Shown here one piece after another: positions 26,531-34,358 of a stretch of DNA of 64,000 nucleotides; position 1 is the stretch's first letter, and the number at the start of each line of letters is the position of its first letter. The notes under the pieces are model-generated. The model was not told the origin of the DNA. It worked only from the letters and a program-made list of their open reading frames with translations, and did no database searches. This stretch comes from Methanobrevibacter millerae (lineage in GTDB: Archaea > Methanobacteriota > Methanobacteria > Methanobacteriales > Methanobacteriaceae), in NCBI RefSeq assembly GCF_001477655.1, contig NZ_CP011266.1:1224001-1288000 (forward strand). Direction: 5' to 3'. The translations under genes were made by a program, and so were the position numbers.

Positions 26531-26567
26531 GTTTATAATATTTCTCTAAAAAACATTCGTTTTAAAC
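26531..26567 (-). repeat. Array repeat 6
   Basis: 37 bp, T variant. It supplies the TAA of the cassette B protein. Confidence 0.9.
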
Positions 26568-26945
26568 AGCAAAAATCTTTCTTAAAGTTCTAGAAATGGA
26601 ATTGCCATTTCTTTGATGTTTATTTTTATAATATCCATATTCAAATTCTTCATTAACTTTGAATAATGGTTTGAATTTAGGATATTTATTAAGAAATTCT
26701 TCAATTTCCCAATCATCAGTTTCTTCAATATATTCGTGATTTCTTTGGTATTCATCTCTAATAGCCACATGATCATATTGTTTTTTACTTAATGCAGATT
26801 TATCTTGAGCATTATGAATTTGATCATAATATAAAGTAGGATGACTAATCTCAATAACAAAAGGAATCCAATCATCTAAATTAATAAAATCATCGATGAA
26901 ATCATTGATTTTATCTTTATTAAGTTCATATTTTCTACATTGCAT
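26562..26945 (-). CDS. Cassette B: immunity-like protein, paralogue of the cassette E protein
   Basis: It has 127 residues from ATG 26945. The ATGA-overlap start used in cassette E is out of frame here after a small deletion, so the next ATG is used. The core CRKYELNKDKI, LDDWIPF, HPTLYYDQI and EYQRNHEYIEET is shared with cassette E, while the last 20 residues differ. The stop is GTT-TAA inside repeat 6. Two related toxin-tail/immunity pairs in one array point to a diversified set against similar toxins. Confidence 0.65.
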   Translation of the reverse strand: MQCRKYELNKDKINDFIDDFINLDDWIPFVIEISHPTLYYDQIHNAQDKSALSKKQYDHVAIRDEYQRNHEYIEETDDWEIEEFLNKYPKFKPLFKVNEEFEYGYYKNKHQRNGNSISRTLRKIFAV

Positions 26946-26955
26946 ATAAAACAAC

Positions 26956-27154
26956 TCATTTTATGCGAATAACTGCAGTTTTAGTTAGATAATTCATATA
27001 TAACGTTTCATATTTAATATAATAAACTAAAACTTCTTCCATTAAATGCTCATTTCCATCAAAGTTACGTAATGTTTCTTCTATAAATGCTCCGTTAGTA
27101 CCTTTAGGAGTTAATAAAATTGTATGATATTCTCCATGCTGTTTACTTAACTCA
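26956..27154 (-). pseudogene. Cassette B: start-less ADP-ribosyltransferase-like toxin tail
   Basis: It is homologous to the cassette E tail: KQHGEYHTILLTPKGTNGAF, IEETLRNFDGNEHLMEEVL, to TGA 26956-26958. It lies in a different frame relative to the repeat, because eight extra bases follow repeat 7, and a repeat-encoded TAA precedes it. It is therefore certainly untranslated from the left. Confidence 0.55.
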
Positions 27155-27191
27155 GTTTATAATATTTCTCTAAAAAACATTCGTTTTAAAC
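27155..27191 (-). repeat. Array repeat 7
   Basis: 37 bp, T variant. It supplies the TAA of the 33-residue frame of cassette A. Confidence 0.9.
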
Positions 27192-27287
27192 AACATTATT
27201 TCCCACTAATTGCTCTATTAAACTGAAACTTGTAGCAAAATTAAACTTCCAAACACTACTTGCATTACCCACATCCTCACAATCCAT
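27186..27287 (-). CDS. Cassette A: 33-residue frame ending in repeat 7
   Basis: ATG 27287 to TAA in repeat 7 encodes MDCEDVGNASSVWKFNFATS followed by FSLIEQLVGNNVV. It may be the 5' end of a gene cut off by the repeat, since it lies after a complete gene and has protein-like composition. No ribosome binding site is present. Confidence 0.3.
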   Translation of the reverse strand: MDCEDVGNASSVWKFNFATSFSLIEQLVGNNVV

Positions 27288-27314
27288 AATATGATTAGAT
27301 TTTTAAGCAAAATA

Positions 27315-28037
27315 TTATTTAATTTTATTTATTATTTTTTTTCTATTTTCCATAGCAGTTATATTATTTTCATCGATGTTTAAAACTTTATTTAATATCG
27401 ATAATGCTTCATCATATTTTTTTAGTTTAATCAGAAGTATTGCTTTATTATTTAATGTTAATACATTGTTGGGATTAATATTTAATGAATTATCATAATA
27501 ATTTAATGCTTCATCATATTTTTTCATATATTCTAATGATACCGCAATGTCATTAATAGTATTTGAATCATTTTCAAAATACAAAACATGTTTATAACAT
27601 TCAAAAGCCCCTTCATAATCCTCTTTTTCCAATAAGATATCTCCTTTCATCTTAAAAATATCAGATTGATTAACACCAAATTTCATTGCCAAATTACAAA
27701 ACATTAAAGAAATATTATTCGCACGATTATAAAATAAATTAGCTAAATTGTATAAAATATCTCCTATTTTAAAAAATAATAAATAAACTAATAATATAAT
27801 CATTATAATAAAAATTAACCAATCATTATTAAAAAATGAAAGAAAACAATTTAACAACAAAACTAAGAAAGTAATGTAATTTACTAATTTATTATCAAAA
27901 AAGTACTGAATGATAATATAAACAAAAATTAATGTAAAAATTAATAAAATGATAATATATTCTAAAGAAAGACCTTTCGAACAATAGAAAAAAACTAAAA
28001 ATATAATTGGAATAACATATAATTTATTAAAATCCAT
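27315..28037 (-). CDS. Cassette A: membrane protein with C-terminal TPR repeats
   Basis: The protein has 240 residues. Four or five helices in residues 1-90 are followed by three TPR motifs (~125-225; GDILLEKEDYEGAFECYKHV, then KKYDEALNYYDNSL and KKYDEALSILNKVL). ATG 28037 has GGGGGT eight bases upstream. TPRs bind proteins, so this may anchor or recognise a partner at the membrane. In this array it occupies the leader-proximal, hence presumably newest, interval. Its specific function is unknown. Confidence 0.7.
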   Translation of the reverse strand: MDFNKLYVIPIIFLVFFYCSKGLSLEYIIILLIFTLIFVYIIIQYFFDNKLVNYITFLVLLLNCFLSFFNNDWLIFIIMIILLVYLLFFKIGDILYNLANLFYNRANNISLMFCNLAMKFGVNQSDIFKMKGDILLEKEDYEGAFECYKHVLYFENDSNTINDIAVSLEYMKKYDEALNYYDNSLNINPNNVLTLNNKAILLIKLKKYDEALSILNKVLNIDENNITAMENRKKIINKIK

Positions 28038-28085
28038 TAATTAACCCCCAATACAGTTTGATTTATAATCATACTATACTTATTT

Positions 28086-28122
28086 GTTTATAATATTTCT
28101 CTAAAAAACATTCGTTTTAAAC
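28086..28122 (-). repeat. Array repeat 8 (leader-proximal)
   Basis: 37 bp, T variant, adjacent to the leader. Confidence 0.9.
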
Positions 28123-28317
28123 ATTACTTAATTTTTCTTTAAATATCTATTTAATGTATTTATTTTTCTTCTTTGAAAAATGTTTTGAGGACATGATTTT
28201 TTCATCAATTTTTTTGGCAGGTTTCCTCAAAAACATTAAAAAATACTATTGAAAATAGAAGTATTTTATCTATTTCTGAGGACATCCTTTTTTCCTAAAA
28301 AAATAGGATACATTTCC
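28123..28317 (-). promoter_or_regulatory. Leader of the repeat-cassette array
   Basis: This 195 bp A/T-rich region lies between cas1 and repeat 8. It contains TGAGGACAT twice (28186-28194, 28277-28285) and the inverted TTCCTCA twice (28223-28229, 28314-28320), plus a TCCTA/TAGGA hairpin near 28300. Its position and motif content match a CRISPR leader that guides integration and drives transcription leftward through the array. Confidence 0.6.
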
Positions 28318-29312
28318 TCACCAATGCAAATAGAATCCCTTAAATTCGTCACCATTTAATAATACATCAACAATTTTTTTGCTCTGTTTTCTAATCAAAT
28401 CACTGTAACTAATTATTTTTCCATCGTATGTGATTGTTGAGTAGATTTTTGAGAGAATCTTTTTAATTATTATTTTTCTTGCTTCAAGTTTTATGGTATT
28501 GTTTCTTTTGTCAATATCATTTAATGTTACCTGCTTTCGGTTAACCAAGCCGATTATTGTTTTATCCACTATTTGTTGTCTGAATGGTTCTATCAGGTCA
28601 AATGTCAGACTAGTTCTATTGTTCATGTCAAAATGCAGAAATCCGCAGTATGGATCAAGACCGTTTAATAATATGCTTTTTGTAATTTCTGATGCGAGTA
28701 TTGCATAACCATAGTTAAGCATTGAATTGAGCAGATCTGTTGGCTTTTTTGTCCTTGAGCTGAAACCAATTTCTTTTGGTACAAAGTATTTAACTGCTGC
28801 CCAATATTCATTTGATGCTTTTCCTTCAAGTCCCATAATGGTCATTTTCAATAATTCATTATTTCCATTAATTGTCAAGTCGTCTAATTGTGAAATGTAT
28901 TCATCTATTTTTAGGTGATGACTGTAAACTCTTTTTAGTTGCTTATTTTTGTTAAGCGTTGTCAATGTCGCTTTTTGATTTTTCATTTTTGATATTATAA
29001 GTTCCTTTGAAATTCTGATACCTATACTGTTTTCACTCAAATCATATTGTGCTTTTTTGAGTTTGACATTTGCTGCATCTGGCGATTCAAGAGTGTATGT
29101 AAGCTGTCCACGTGGATTAATAGCTATTAGTTTAATGTTATTTTCAGCCATTAAATTTAGTGCATCAAAGGTAACATAACCTTTTCCAATAATGGTAATG
29201 TCATTAATTTTACTGGCTTTGATTGAGTCTAATATTTCATCCTTTTCATGTAGGCAATCTGATTATCTTTTTTGTGAATTGATTTGTTATAGCCGTCTAT
29301 TACTATTTTCAT
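28318..29312 (-). CDS. cas1: Cas1 integrase, with one frameshift near the 5' end
   Basis: Cas1 is the metal-dependent integrase of CRISPR adaptation. ATG 29310-29312 follows the cas2 stop directly and begins MKIVIDGYNKSIHKKDNQI. A single base loss near 29250 shifts the frame, which resumes as HEKDEILDSIKASKINDI, TIIGKGYVTFDALNL and the remaining 277 residues. Rejoined length is about 331 residues, normal for Cas1. The metal-binding Glu (IMGLEGKAS), His (CGFLHFD) and acidic residue (DLIEPFR) are all present. An internal ATG at 29151 would give only the catalytic lobe. If the shift is real, insertion activity may be lost or depend on another copy. If it is a sequence error, the gene is intact. 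Confidence 0.88.
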
Positions 29313-29588
29313 CTAATACACCCTGAAAAGCTCATCCCTAAACTTGATTTTTCTGCCGCATATTTCCTTTTTTGAATAGCAGCTCTGACATATGGGAATT
29401 ATCAACACATTATCATATTCCCGAATGATTTTTGATATATTTTCACACAGGTCTTTACGCTCATCATTATTCAAATTTCCTGCATATAATGAACTTTGAA
29501 TCTTTCTAAGTCCATAATGCTGGAAGATATTTTCAATATTTTCCCGATTGCTTTTGAATTTACAATCAAAACTGGCTAACATGTACAT
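29313..29588 (-). CDS. cas2: Cas2
   Basis: This 91-residue ferredoxin-fold protein has the normal Cas2 length. It begins MYMLASFDCKF with the conserved Asp at the end of strand 1, then YGLRKIQSSLYAGNLN and VLIIPICQSC. Cas2 bridges two Cas1 dimers in the integration complex. The stop codon abuts the cas1 ATG, so the two are co-translated in the order cas2-cas1. No other cas gene lies in the window. Confidence 0.9.
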   Translation of the reverse strand: MYMLASFDCKFKSNRENIENIFQHYGLRKIQSSLYAGNLNNDERKDLCENISKIIREYDNVLIIPICQSCYSKKEICGRKIKFRDELFRVY

Positions 29589-29787
29589 GAATTAACATAT
29601 ATTTTTCAATGTTTAAATTATTTAATTCTTCAAATAGAAAATAATAAATTACGTGTTCCAACGAAAAGAATTACTCAAGGCCGCAACAATTTTATAAGTC
29701 GGCATAATTTGATTAACTTAAACGGAATAAAAATTAGATAAACATTTTTTCTGAATAATAAAAGCATTGTATAAAAAATTAATGTGA

Positions 29788-30162
29788 TGCACATCTGTTC
29801 CAATAAACTCAGCCGAAGCATCCGGAGCTGCAGAAACTGCTATTAATAATGCCGGTCAAAAATATGTTAAATTACTTGATGATTTAGGCTTTTTTGAGTA
29901 TCTTGATGAACATCCTGATGCATGTGCAATATATTTTGCAGACATGTGTAGTGGATATATCTGGGGTGGGCCACGCTTTTGGGCATACATGGGTATGGAA
30001 CGTGCTGCACATAGTATGGGACTGGATAAAGTATGCACAAATCCGGAATTATACAAATATATGTTAAATGAATTGACTAAAAGATCCATAAACATGGATT
30101 TAAATCAGATACAACAAGCTGGAGAAAATATTCTTATAACTATTGTAAACTGGTTTAGTTAA
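29788..30162 (+). pseudogene. Truncated gene of unknown family
   Basis: An open frame follows an in-frame TGA (29785) with no usable start until ATG 29944. It reads SAEASGAAETAINNAGQKYV, LLDDLGFFEYLDEHPD, YFADMCSGYIWGGPRFWAYM and ends NWFS. The reading is clearly protein-like, including before the ATG, so the 5' part has been lost. It lies upstream of cas2 on the other strand and ends in a terminator. I cannot name it; it could be another cut toxin or enzyme tail. Confidence 0.5.
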
Positions 30163-30164
30163 GC

Positions 30165-30199
30165 GAAAATACATTTTAATGTATTTTCAATTCTTTTTT
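30165..30199 (+). terminator. Hairpin terminator
   Basis: GAAAATACAT (30165-30174), loop TTTA, and ATGTATTTTC (30179-30188) form a perfect 10 bp stem, followed by seven T. Confidence 0.75.
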
Positions 30200-30784
30200 T
30201 CGGGTTGCTTTTGAATTTTCAATCAAAAATAGTTATCATATATAATAATTGTTTTTTGCAAATAATAAACTATAAATACTATGTTTCTCTGAAAGCAATT
30301 TTTCATAGTCACTACAATTTTTTAAAGCCAATACAATTTAGTAAACTTTAAATACTATGATAAAAATAAGAATTAATAACAAACAGGTAAGTAGTGATGT
30401 CCTATCTGCAATCAGAAGACTGTGGATTGAATAATTAATTTTAAAAACAGTTGACCATAGTCATTATTGCAACTAATAACTACATCTAAACTAATCCATA
30501 CGGGCTTTATCAATATTTTCCTGTTTAAGACACTTTACAGCAAAAATATGATTGAAGTTATGAAAATTCAGAATAATGATCTGATGTTATAAGTGTCTTG
30601 GCGTGTAAATAAGATGTAAACTGCAAAATTAAGCAATGAGACAGATAAATAAAGCATTAATTGCATCTTGAAAAAATGATTATTAAAAAGTACGAGCAGC
30701 AAAAATTAGCTAACTGAAAACCCAAGAGTACTTTGCAGATAATCATTTACAATTTTTTTCATCTATCCAGAATGGGGGGATAGA
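30200..30784. other. Non-coding region upstream of the DUF2828 gene
   Basis: These 585 bp have no coding frame and are less A/T-extreme than other gaps. They contain TATA-like ACTTTAAATACTATG near 30345 and TAAATACTATG near 30275. A transcript from either would give a 5' leader over 400 bases, or a separate RNA. I could not find a convincing fold by eye. The ribosome binding site GGGGGGAT at 30774-30781 precedes ATG 30785. Confidence 0.4.
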
Positions 30785-32293
30785 ATGTTCAATTTAATCC
30801 AGAAGGAATTAGAAAAGCAGGATAATTATTCCAGGACCGAAAACTTTGCAATAGGATATAAGTCAACAGGTTCCGCATTAGTAGATATCAATTACAAAAT
30901 AAGCAGCCTTCGCCAGAGGGATGAGGAAGAAATTATAAAGTTGTTCGACAAGGCATTTGAGGAGAACAGGGAATATGCATTGAAATGGCTGTTCTTTGCA
31001 AGAGACATCCGGGAAGGTGTTGGTGAAAGAAGACTATTTAGGATATGCTACAAAAGATTGCTGAAACTCGATGATGATGCATTTCAAAAAAATCTCGACA
31101 ACATATCAGAATACGGAAGGTGGGATGACCTCATATCCCTGATTGGCATAAGCAGTAATGCCGATGAATATATTATCAGAATCATTAAAGAGCAGTTGGA
31201 TGAGGATTTGGATAATTTCAACCACAATAAACCTATTTCACTGCTTGCAAAATGGCTTCCAAGCGAAAATGCAAGCAGCACAAGCACAAAAATAATGGCT
31301 AAAAGAATCATAAGATTATTGGGAATGACTCCGCGAAAATATCGTCTTATGCTATCTGACCTGCGTGCTTACTCAAATGTCGTGGAAGTTAAAATGTCCA
31401 GCAACGAATGGAATAACATTGATTATGAAAAGGTTCCGTCACTGGCAAATCTCAAATACAAGAATGCCTTCATGAGACATGATGAAAATCGAAGATTGGA
31501 ATATCTGAAATCCGTTGAAAAGGGAGAAAGTAAAATCAACATGCACGTTGCAACTCCGGTAGATATTGTCTCAAGATATTCACTGGGATATCATGGCATC
31601 AGGGATTATGATGAAACATTGGAATTGGCATGGGACAATCTGAAGGACATAATGGTGGAGGATACACTGGTTGTTGCTGACGGAAGCGGAAGCATGACTA
31701 TGCATGTCAGTGGAAATACCATGGCGCTTGATGTTGCAAACGCTCTGGCAGTTTATACCTCCGAACACAACAGTGGAGTATACAGAAACAAGTATATTAC
31801 CTTTTCAAGCAAACCCCAATTCGTTGAATTTAAAGAATCAGACAGTTTGAAAACCAAACTTGAAATTGCCCTGAAACACGATGAAGTGGCCAATACCAAT
31901 ATCGAAGCTGTATTTGATCTTATACTGGCCATTGCAGTTGACAATGACATTCCTCAGGAGGAAATGATTAAAAACATTCTTATCATTTCCGATATGGAAT
32001 TTGACATGGCACAAGGAGGATGGTTTGGTGAAGATAACACTTTGACAAGACCATTATTTGAAGTTATTGAAAAAAGATATAAAGATGCCGGTTACTCTTT
32101 GCCGAAACTGATATTCTGGAATGTGAACTCCCGCACACAAACAATACCCTTGACAGAAAATGAATTGGGTGTTGCACTGGTATCGGGATTCGGTCAAAAC
32201 GTGCTGAAAATGGTAATGAGTAGCAAATACGATCCTTATGAAGTTTTAGTTGAAACCATTACTGGTCCAAGATATGCCCAGATAAAATGCTAA
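30785..32293 (+). CDS. DUF2828 / TROVE-like protein with vWA domain
   Basis: This 502-residue cytosolic protein reads through as DUF2828: LRQRDEEEIIKLFDKAFEEN, WLFFARDIREGVGERRLFR, SEYGRWDDLISL, LAKWLPSENASS, and the C-terminal vWA domain with MIDAS motif VADGSGSMTM (~residue 302). DUF2828 helical repeats resemble the TROVE/Ro60 RNA-binding ring, and the vWA domain binds a partner through a metal ion. By analogy it may bind structured RNA or act in stress or quality control; no direct evidence exists here. It is followed 120 bp later by a small gene that looks like a partner. Confidence 0.82.
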   Translation: MFNLIQKELEKQDNYSRTENFAIGYKSTGSALVDINYKISSLRQRDEEEIIKLFDKAFEENREYALKWLFFARDIREGVGERRLFRICYKRLLKLDDDAFQKNLDNISEYGRWDDLISLIGISSNADEYIIRIIKEQLDEDLDNFNHNKPISLLAKWLPSENASSTSTKIMAKRIIRLLGMTPRKYRLMLSDLRAYSNVVEVKMSSNEWNNIDYEKVPSLANLKYKNAFMRHDENRRLEYLKSVEKGESKINMHVATPVDIVSRYSLGYHGIRDYDETLELAWDNLKDIMVEDTLVVADGSGSMTMHVSGNTMALDVANALAVYTSEHNSGVYRNKYITFSSKPQFVEFKESDSLKTKLEIALKHDEVANTNIEAVFDLILAIAVDNDIPQEEMIKNILIISDMEFDMAQGGWFGEDNTLTRPLFEVIEKRYKDAGYSLPKLIFWNVNSRTQTIPLTENELGVALVSGFGQNVLKMVMSSKYDPYEVLVETITGPRYAQIKC

Positions 32294-32415
32294 AACTTCC
32301 AGATTATTTTTTTAATATCCTATGTGGATGCAGATATGAATTAATCAAATTCAAACCTTAAAAAGAATAACAGTAAATTAAAAAGAATAAATCAATAACA
32401 TGATGGAGGATTAAG

Positions 32416-32790
32416 ATGTCACGACAGGTCAATTTGGAAATGAGTCATTATACATATCAGGAATTGTGTGATGCTGTAGAAAGAGCTGCAGAACATTCAA
32501 AAAGTTTTGATGACATACGTGATTTGGTTCATCTTGTTGATTTCCTTGAAGAAGAGCATGAAAGAGACGATAGAAAACAGAATTTGGATTATCAAACATG
32601 GAAACTGCATGAAGAACTGTTTAGAAACAAGGAAATATATCATCATCAATATTTTTATAATGTTTCAAGGGTATTTGAGGATTATGAAGATCGGGAATTA
32701 TTGAAATGGAATATTTCAGAACAAGACAAATTTCATTTGATTTGCGAGTTGATTGATGTGTTCGAAAAAGAAGATTTAGTGGATAGTTAA
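32416..32790 (+). CDS. Small acidic helical protein next to the DUF2828 gene
   Basis: This 124-residue protein has an excellent ribosome binding site (GGAGG, 10 bases before ATG 32416). It is rich in Glu, His and aromatic residues, mostly helical (DDIRDLVHLVDFLEEEHERD), with no membrane segment and no family I recognise. The same strand and short gap suggest co-transcription with the DUF2828 protein and a shared job. Confidence 0.65.
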   Translation: MSRQVNLEMSHYTYQELCDAVERAAEHSKSFDDIRDLVHLVDFLEEEHERDDRKQNLDYQTWKLHEELFRNKEIYHHQYFYNVSRVFEDYEDRELLKWNISEQDKFHLICELIDVFEKEDLVDS

Positions 32791-32814
32791 CTATAACTAT
32801 TAAAAATACTATTC

Positions 32815-32866
32815 TTTATAAATAACTAGTATGTTTAAACATAATAGTGTTTATATATAACTAGTA
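32815..32866 (+). promoter_or_regulatory. Two 17 bp operator-like direct repeats before the ATPase gene
   Basis: TTTATAAATAACTAGTA (32815-32831) and TTTATATATAACTAGTA (32850-32866) differ at one base and are spaced 35 bp apart. Each contains a TATA box joined to the palindrome ACTAGT. They probably form a tandem promoter/operator, 38 bp before ATG 32904. Confidence 0.6.
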
Positions 32867-32903
32867 ATATAAATAATATTAGTTATAATGAGGAGGTCAA
32901 GCA

Positions 32904-34358
32904 ATGAATGATTTACAAAAAACATATATTAGAAATCAGATTTTAACAATGCCTATGAAAGTAAATCAGGAGTTATCATATAAAGATGAAAAATTTAATA
33001 GACGTTCTGATTATTATAATATTATTGATTATATTGATAAGTTTCTAAAAGGAGAAAGCATTAACAGGTTTCTTGTTTTGCCTGGATTGCGTGATGTTGG
33101 AAAAACAACCATACTGTTTCAGGTATATGAATATCTTCTAAAAGAAAAAAACATTAACCAGCAGAATATACTTTATTTTTCCTGTGATCGGTTAAGAAGA
33201 ACTGGAGAGGCAGATATTTTTGATGTGGTTAATTATTATTGCGAAACATTCCATAATTCAATAATTGAAACATTAACCCAACCGGTTTTTATACTAATTG
33301 ATGAAGCTCAGTATGATAAGCAGTGGGCTTTGAATGGAAAGATAATATTTGATGCTTCTAAAAATATTTTCATGATTTTCAGCGGTTCATCTGCATTAAA
33401 ACTTTCCAATAATCCTGATGCTGCAAGAAGATTATTAAATATTCCCATTTATCCGTTAACATATTCACAACATTTGAAATTAAAATATGGGGATTATAAA
33501 AATAATATTTCAGATTCAATAATACAAATGATTTTTGAGGGTGAAACACACAACAGCACTGAAGTAGAAAGAAGAATCATGAAGATTTATTCAAATTTCC
33601 GAAACTATGACATATCCGAATGGAGGACATTCCTACAATTTGGAGGTTTTCCATCTTCATTTTATCAAAATACTGATGATATAACTAAAAAAATTGTTAA
33701 TATGATAGAAAAAGTTGTAATGACAGATATGAACAATATTGAAGGTATAAACACGGATACACAGAATCTTGCTTTTCAAATTTTAAATTATTTCGCTTTT
33801 CAAAATCCAGGTGAGGTCTCAATAGGTTCCCTTTCAAATTTGTTTGATGCAAAAAAGCCACTAGTCACCAAAGTAATAAATATTCTTGAAAAAACACAGC
33901 TGATATTTCATATTGAAGCATTTACATCATCAGTAAAGCGAACAACAAAACCTAATGAATATTTTTTTGCAACATCCAGTTTAAAACACATTCTTTCTCT
34001 GGATGTTGGCAATGCGATACTTGAAGACGAAACAGCATATTTCGGAAAGCTTTTGGAAAATTATGTGGCTTCAAGTTTTCATAATCTGGATAATAAAAGC
34101 AAAATATCATATAAAATATATTATGATGACAGCAAGAAGAAAAGCAGTGATAAGAACGTAGATTTTATAGTTCAGAGAGGATTGGAAAAACCTGTTCCAA
34201 TTGAGGTGAGCTGCGGAGATAAAGATAAAAGTCAAATTAAACATGCCATTAACAGATATAAATCAACTCATGGAATAATTATTTCTAAAACTACTATAAA
34301 TATTGTAAAAAAGGACAATATTATTTATCTTCCTCCTGAAATCTTTGCTTTCATGTAA
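32904..34358 (+). CDS. AAA-type ATPase with DUF4143 C-terminal domain
   Basis: The protein has 484 residues. The Walker A motif (GLRDVGKTT, ~61-69) and Walker B (FILIDEAQYD, ~129-138) are followed by a sensor-like IFSGSSALKL. From ~380 there is a PD-(D/E)XK-like DUF4143 region with DFIVQRG and PIEVSCGDK. Such proteins are common and variable in archaea and bacteria, often regarded as mobile-element or defence associated; activity is unproven. GAGGAGGTC lies just before ATG 32904. The tandem 17 bp repeats upstream suggest tight control. Confidence 0.85.
   Translation: MNDLQKTYIRNQILTMPMKVNQELSYKDEKFNRRSDYYNIIDYIDKFLKGESINRFLVLPGLRDVGKTTILFQVYEYLLKEKNINQQNILYFSCDRLRRTGEADIFDVVNYYCETFHNSIIETLTQPVFILIDEAQYDKQWALNGKIIFDASKNIFMIFSGSSALKLSNNPDAARRLLNIPIYPLTYSQHLKLKYGDYKNNISDSIIQMIFEGETHNSTEVERRIMKIYSNFRNYDISEWRTFLQFGGFPSSFYQNTDDITKKIVNMIEKVVMTDMNNIEGINTDTQNLAFQILNYFAFQNPGEVSIGSLSNLFDAKKPLVTKVINILEKTQLIFHIEAFTSSVKRTTKPNEYFFATSSLKHILSLDVGNAILEDETAYFGKLLENYVASSFHNLDNKSKISYKIYYDDSKKKSSDKNVDFIVQRGLEKPVPIEVSCGDKDKSQIKHAINRYKSTHGIIISKTTINIVKKDNIIYLPPEIFAFM

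Larger units (their letters stand above)
23787..28122 (-). CRISPR. CRISPR-like repeat array whose 'spacers' are 241-1087 bp gene cassettes
   Basis: Eight repeats of 37 bp (two of 38 bp) begin GTTTA(T/G)AATATTTCT and end TCGTTTTAAAC: 23787-23823 (degenerate), 24080-24116, 25204-25241, 25811-25848, 26253-26289, 26531-26567, 27155-27191 and 28086-28122. Intervals from the leader side are 894, 587, 241, 404, 569, 1087 and 256 bp. A 195 bp leader, cas1 and cas2 follow on the right. CRISPR-like traits are repeat length, GTTT...AAAC ends, adjacency to cas1-cas2, a leader and a degenerate distal repeat. Un-CRISPR-like traits are interval size and gene content. Every recognised cassette frame is on the minus strand. 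Contents are toxin 3' ends, immunity-like proteins and small membrane proteins. Confidence 0.85.

Noticed and set aside
23787-28122. Ordinary CRISPR array
   Set aside because: No interval is in the 25-50 bp range, intervals differ more than fourfold in length, and they contain reading frames. No interference genes are present in the window.
23787-28122. Integron with attC sites
   Set aside because: The repeats are short, nearly identical and lack the paired R/L boxes of attC. No IntI is adjacent; the only intact tyrosine recombinase lies 8 kb away and has its own flanking repeats.
29944-30162. 72-residue frame as a complete gene
   Set aside because: The same frame is protein-like for 52 codons before the ATG, so the ATG is internal to a truncated gene.
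30200-30784. Y RNA upstream of the DUF2828 gene
   Set aside because: I looked for a long stem and the Ro-binding bulge and found no convincing fold by eye, so this is kept only as a hypothesis to test.
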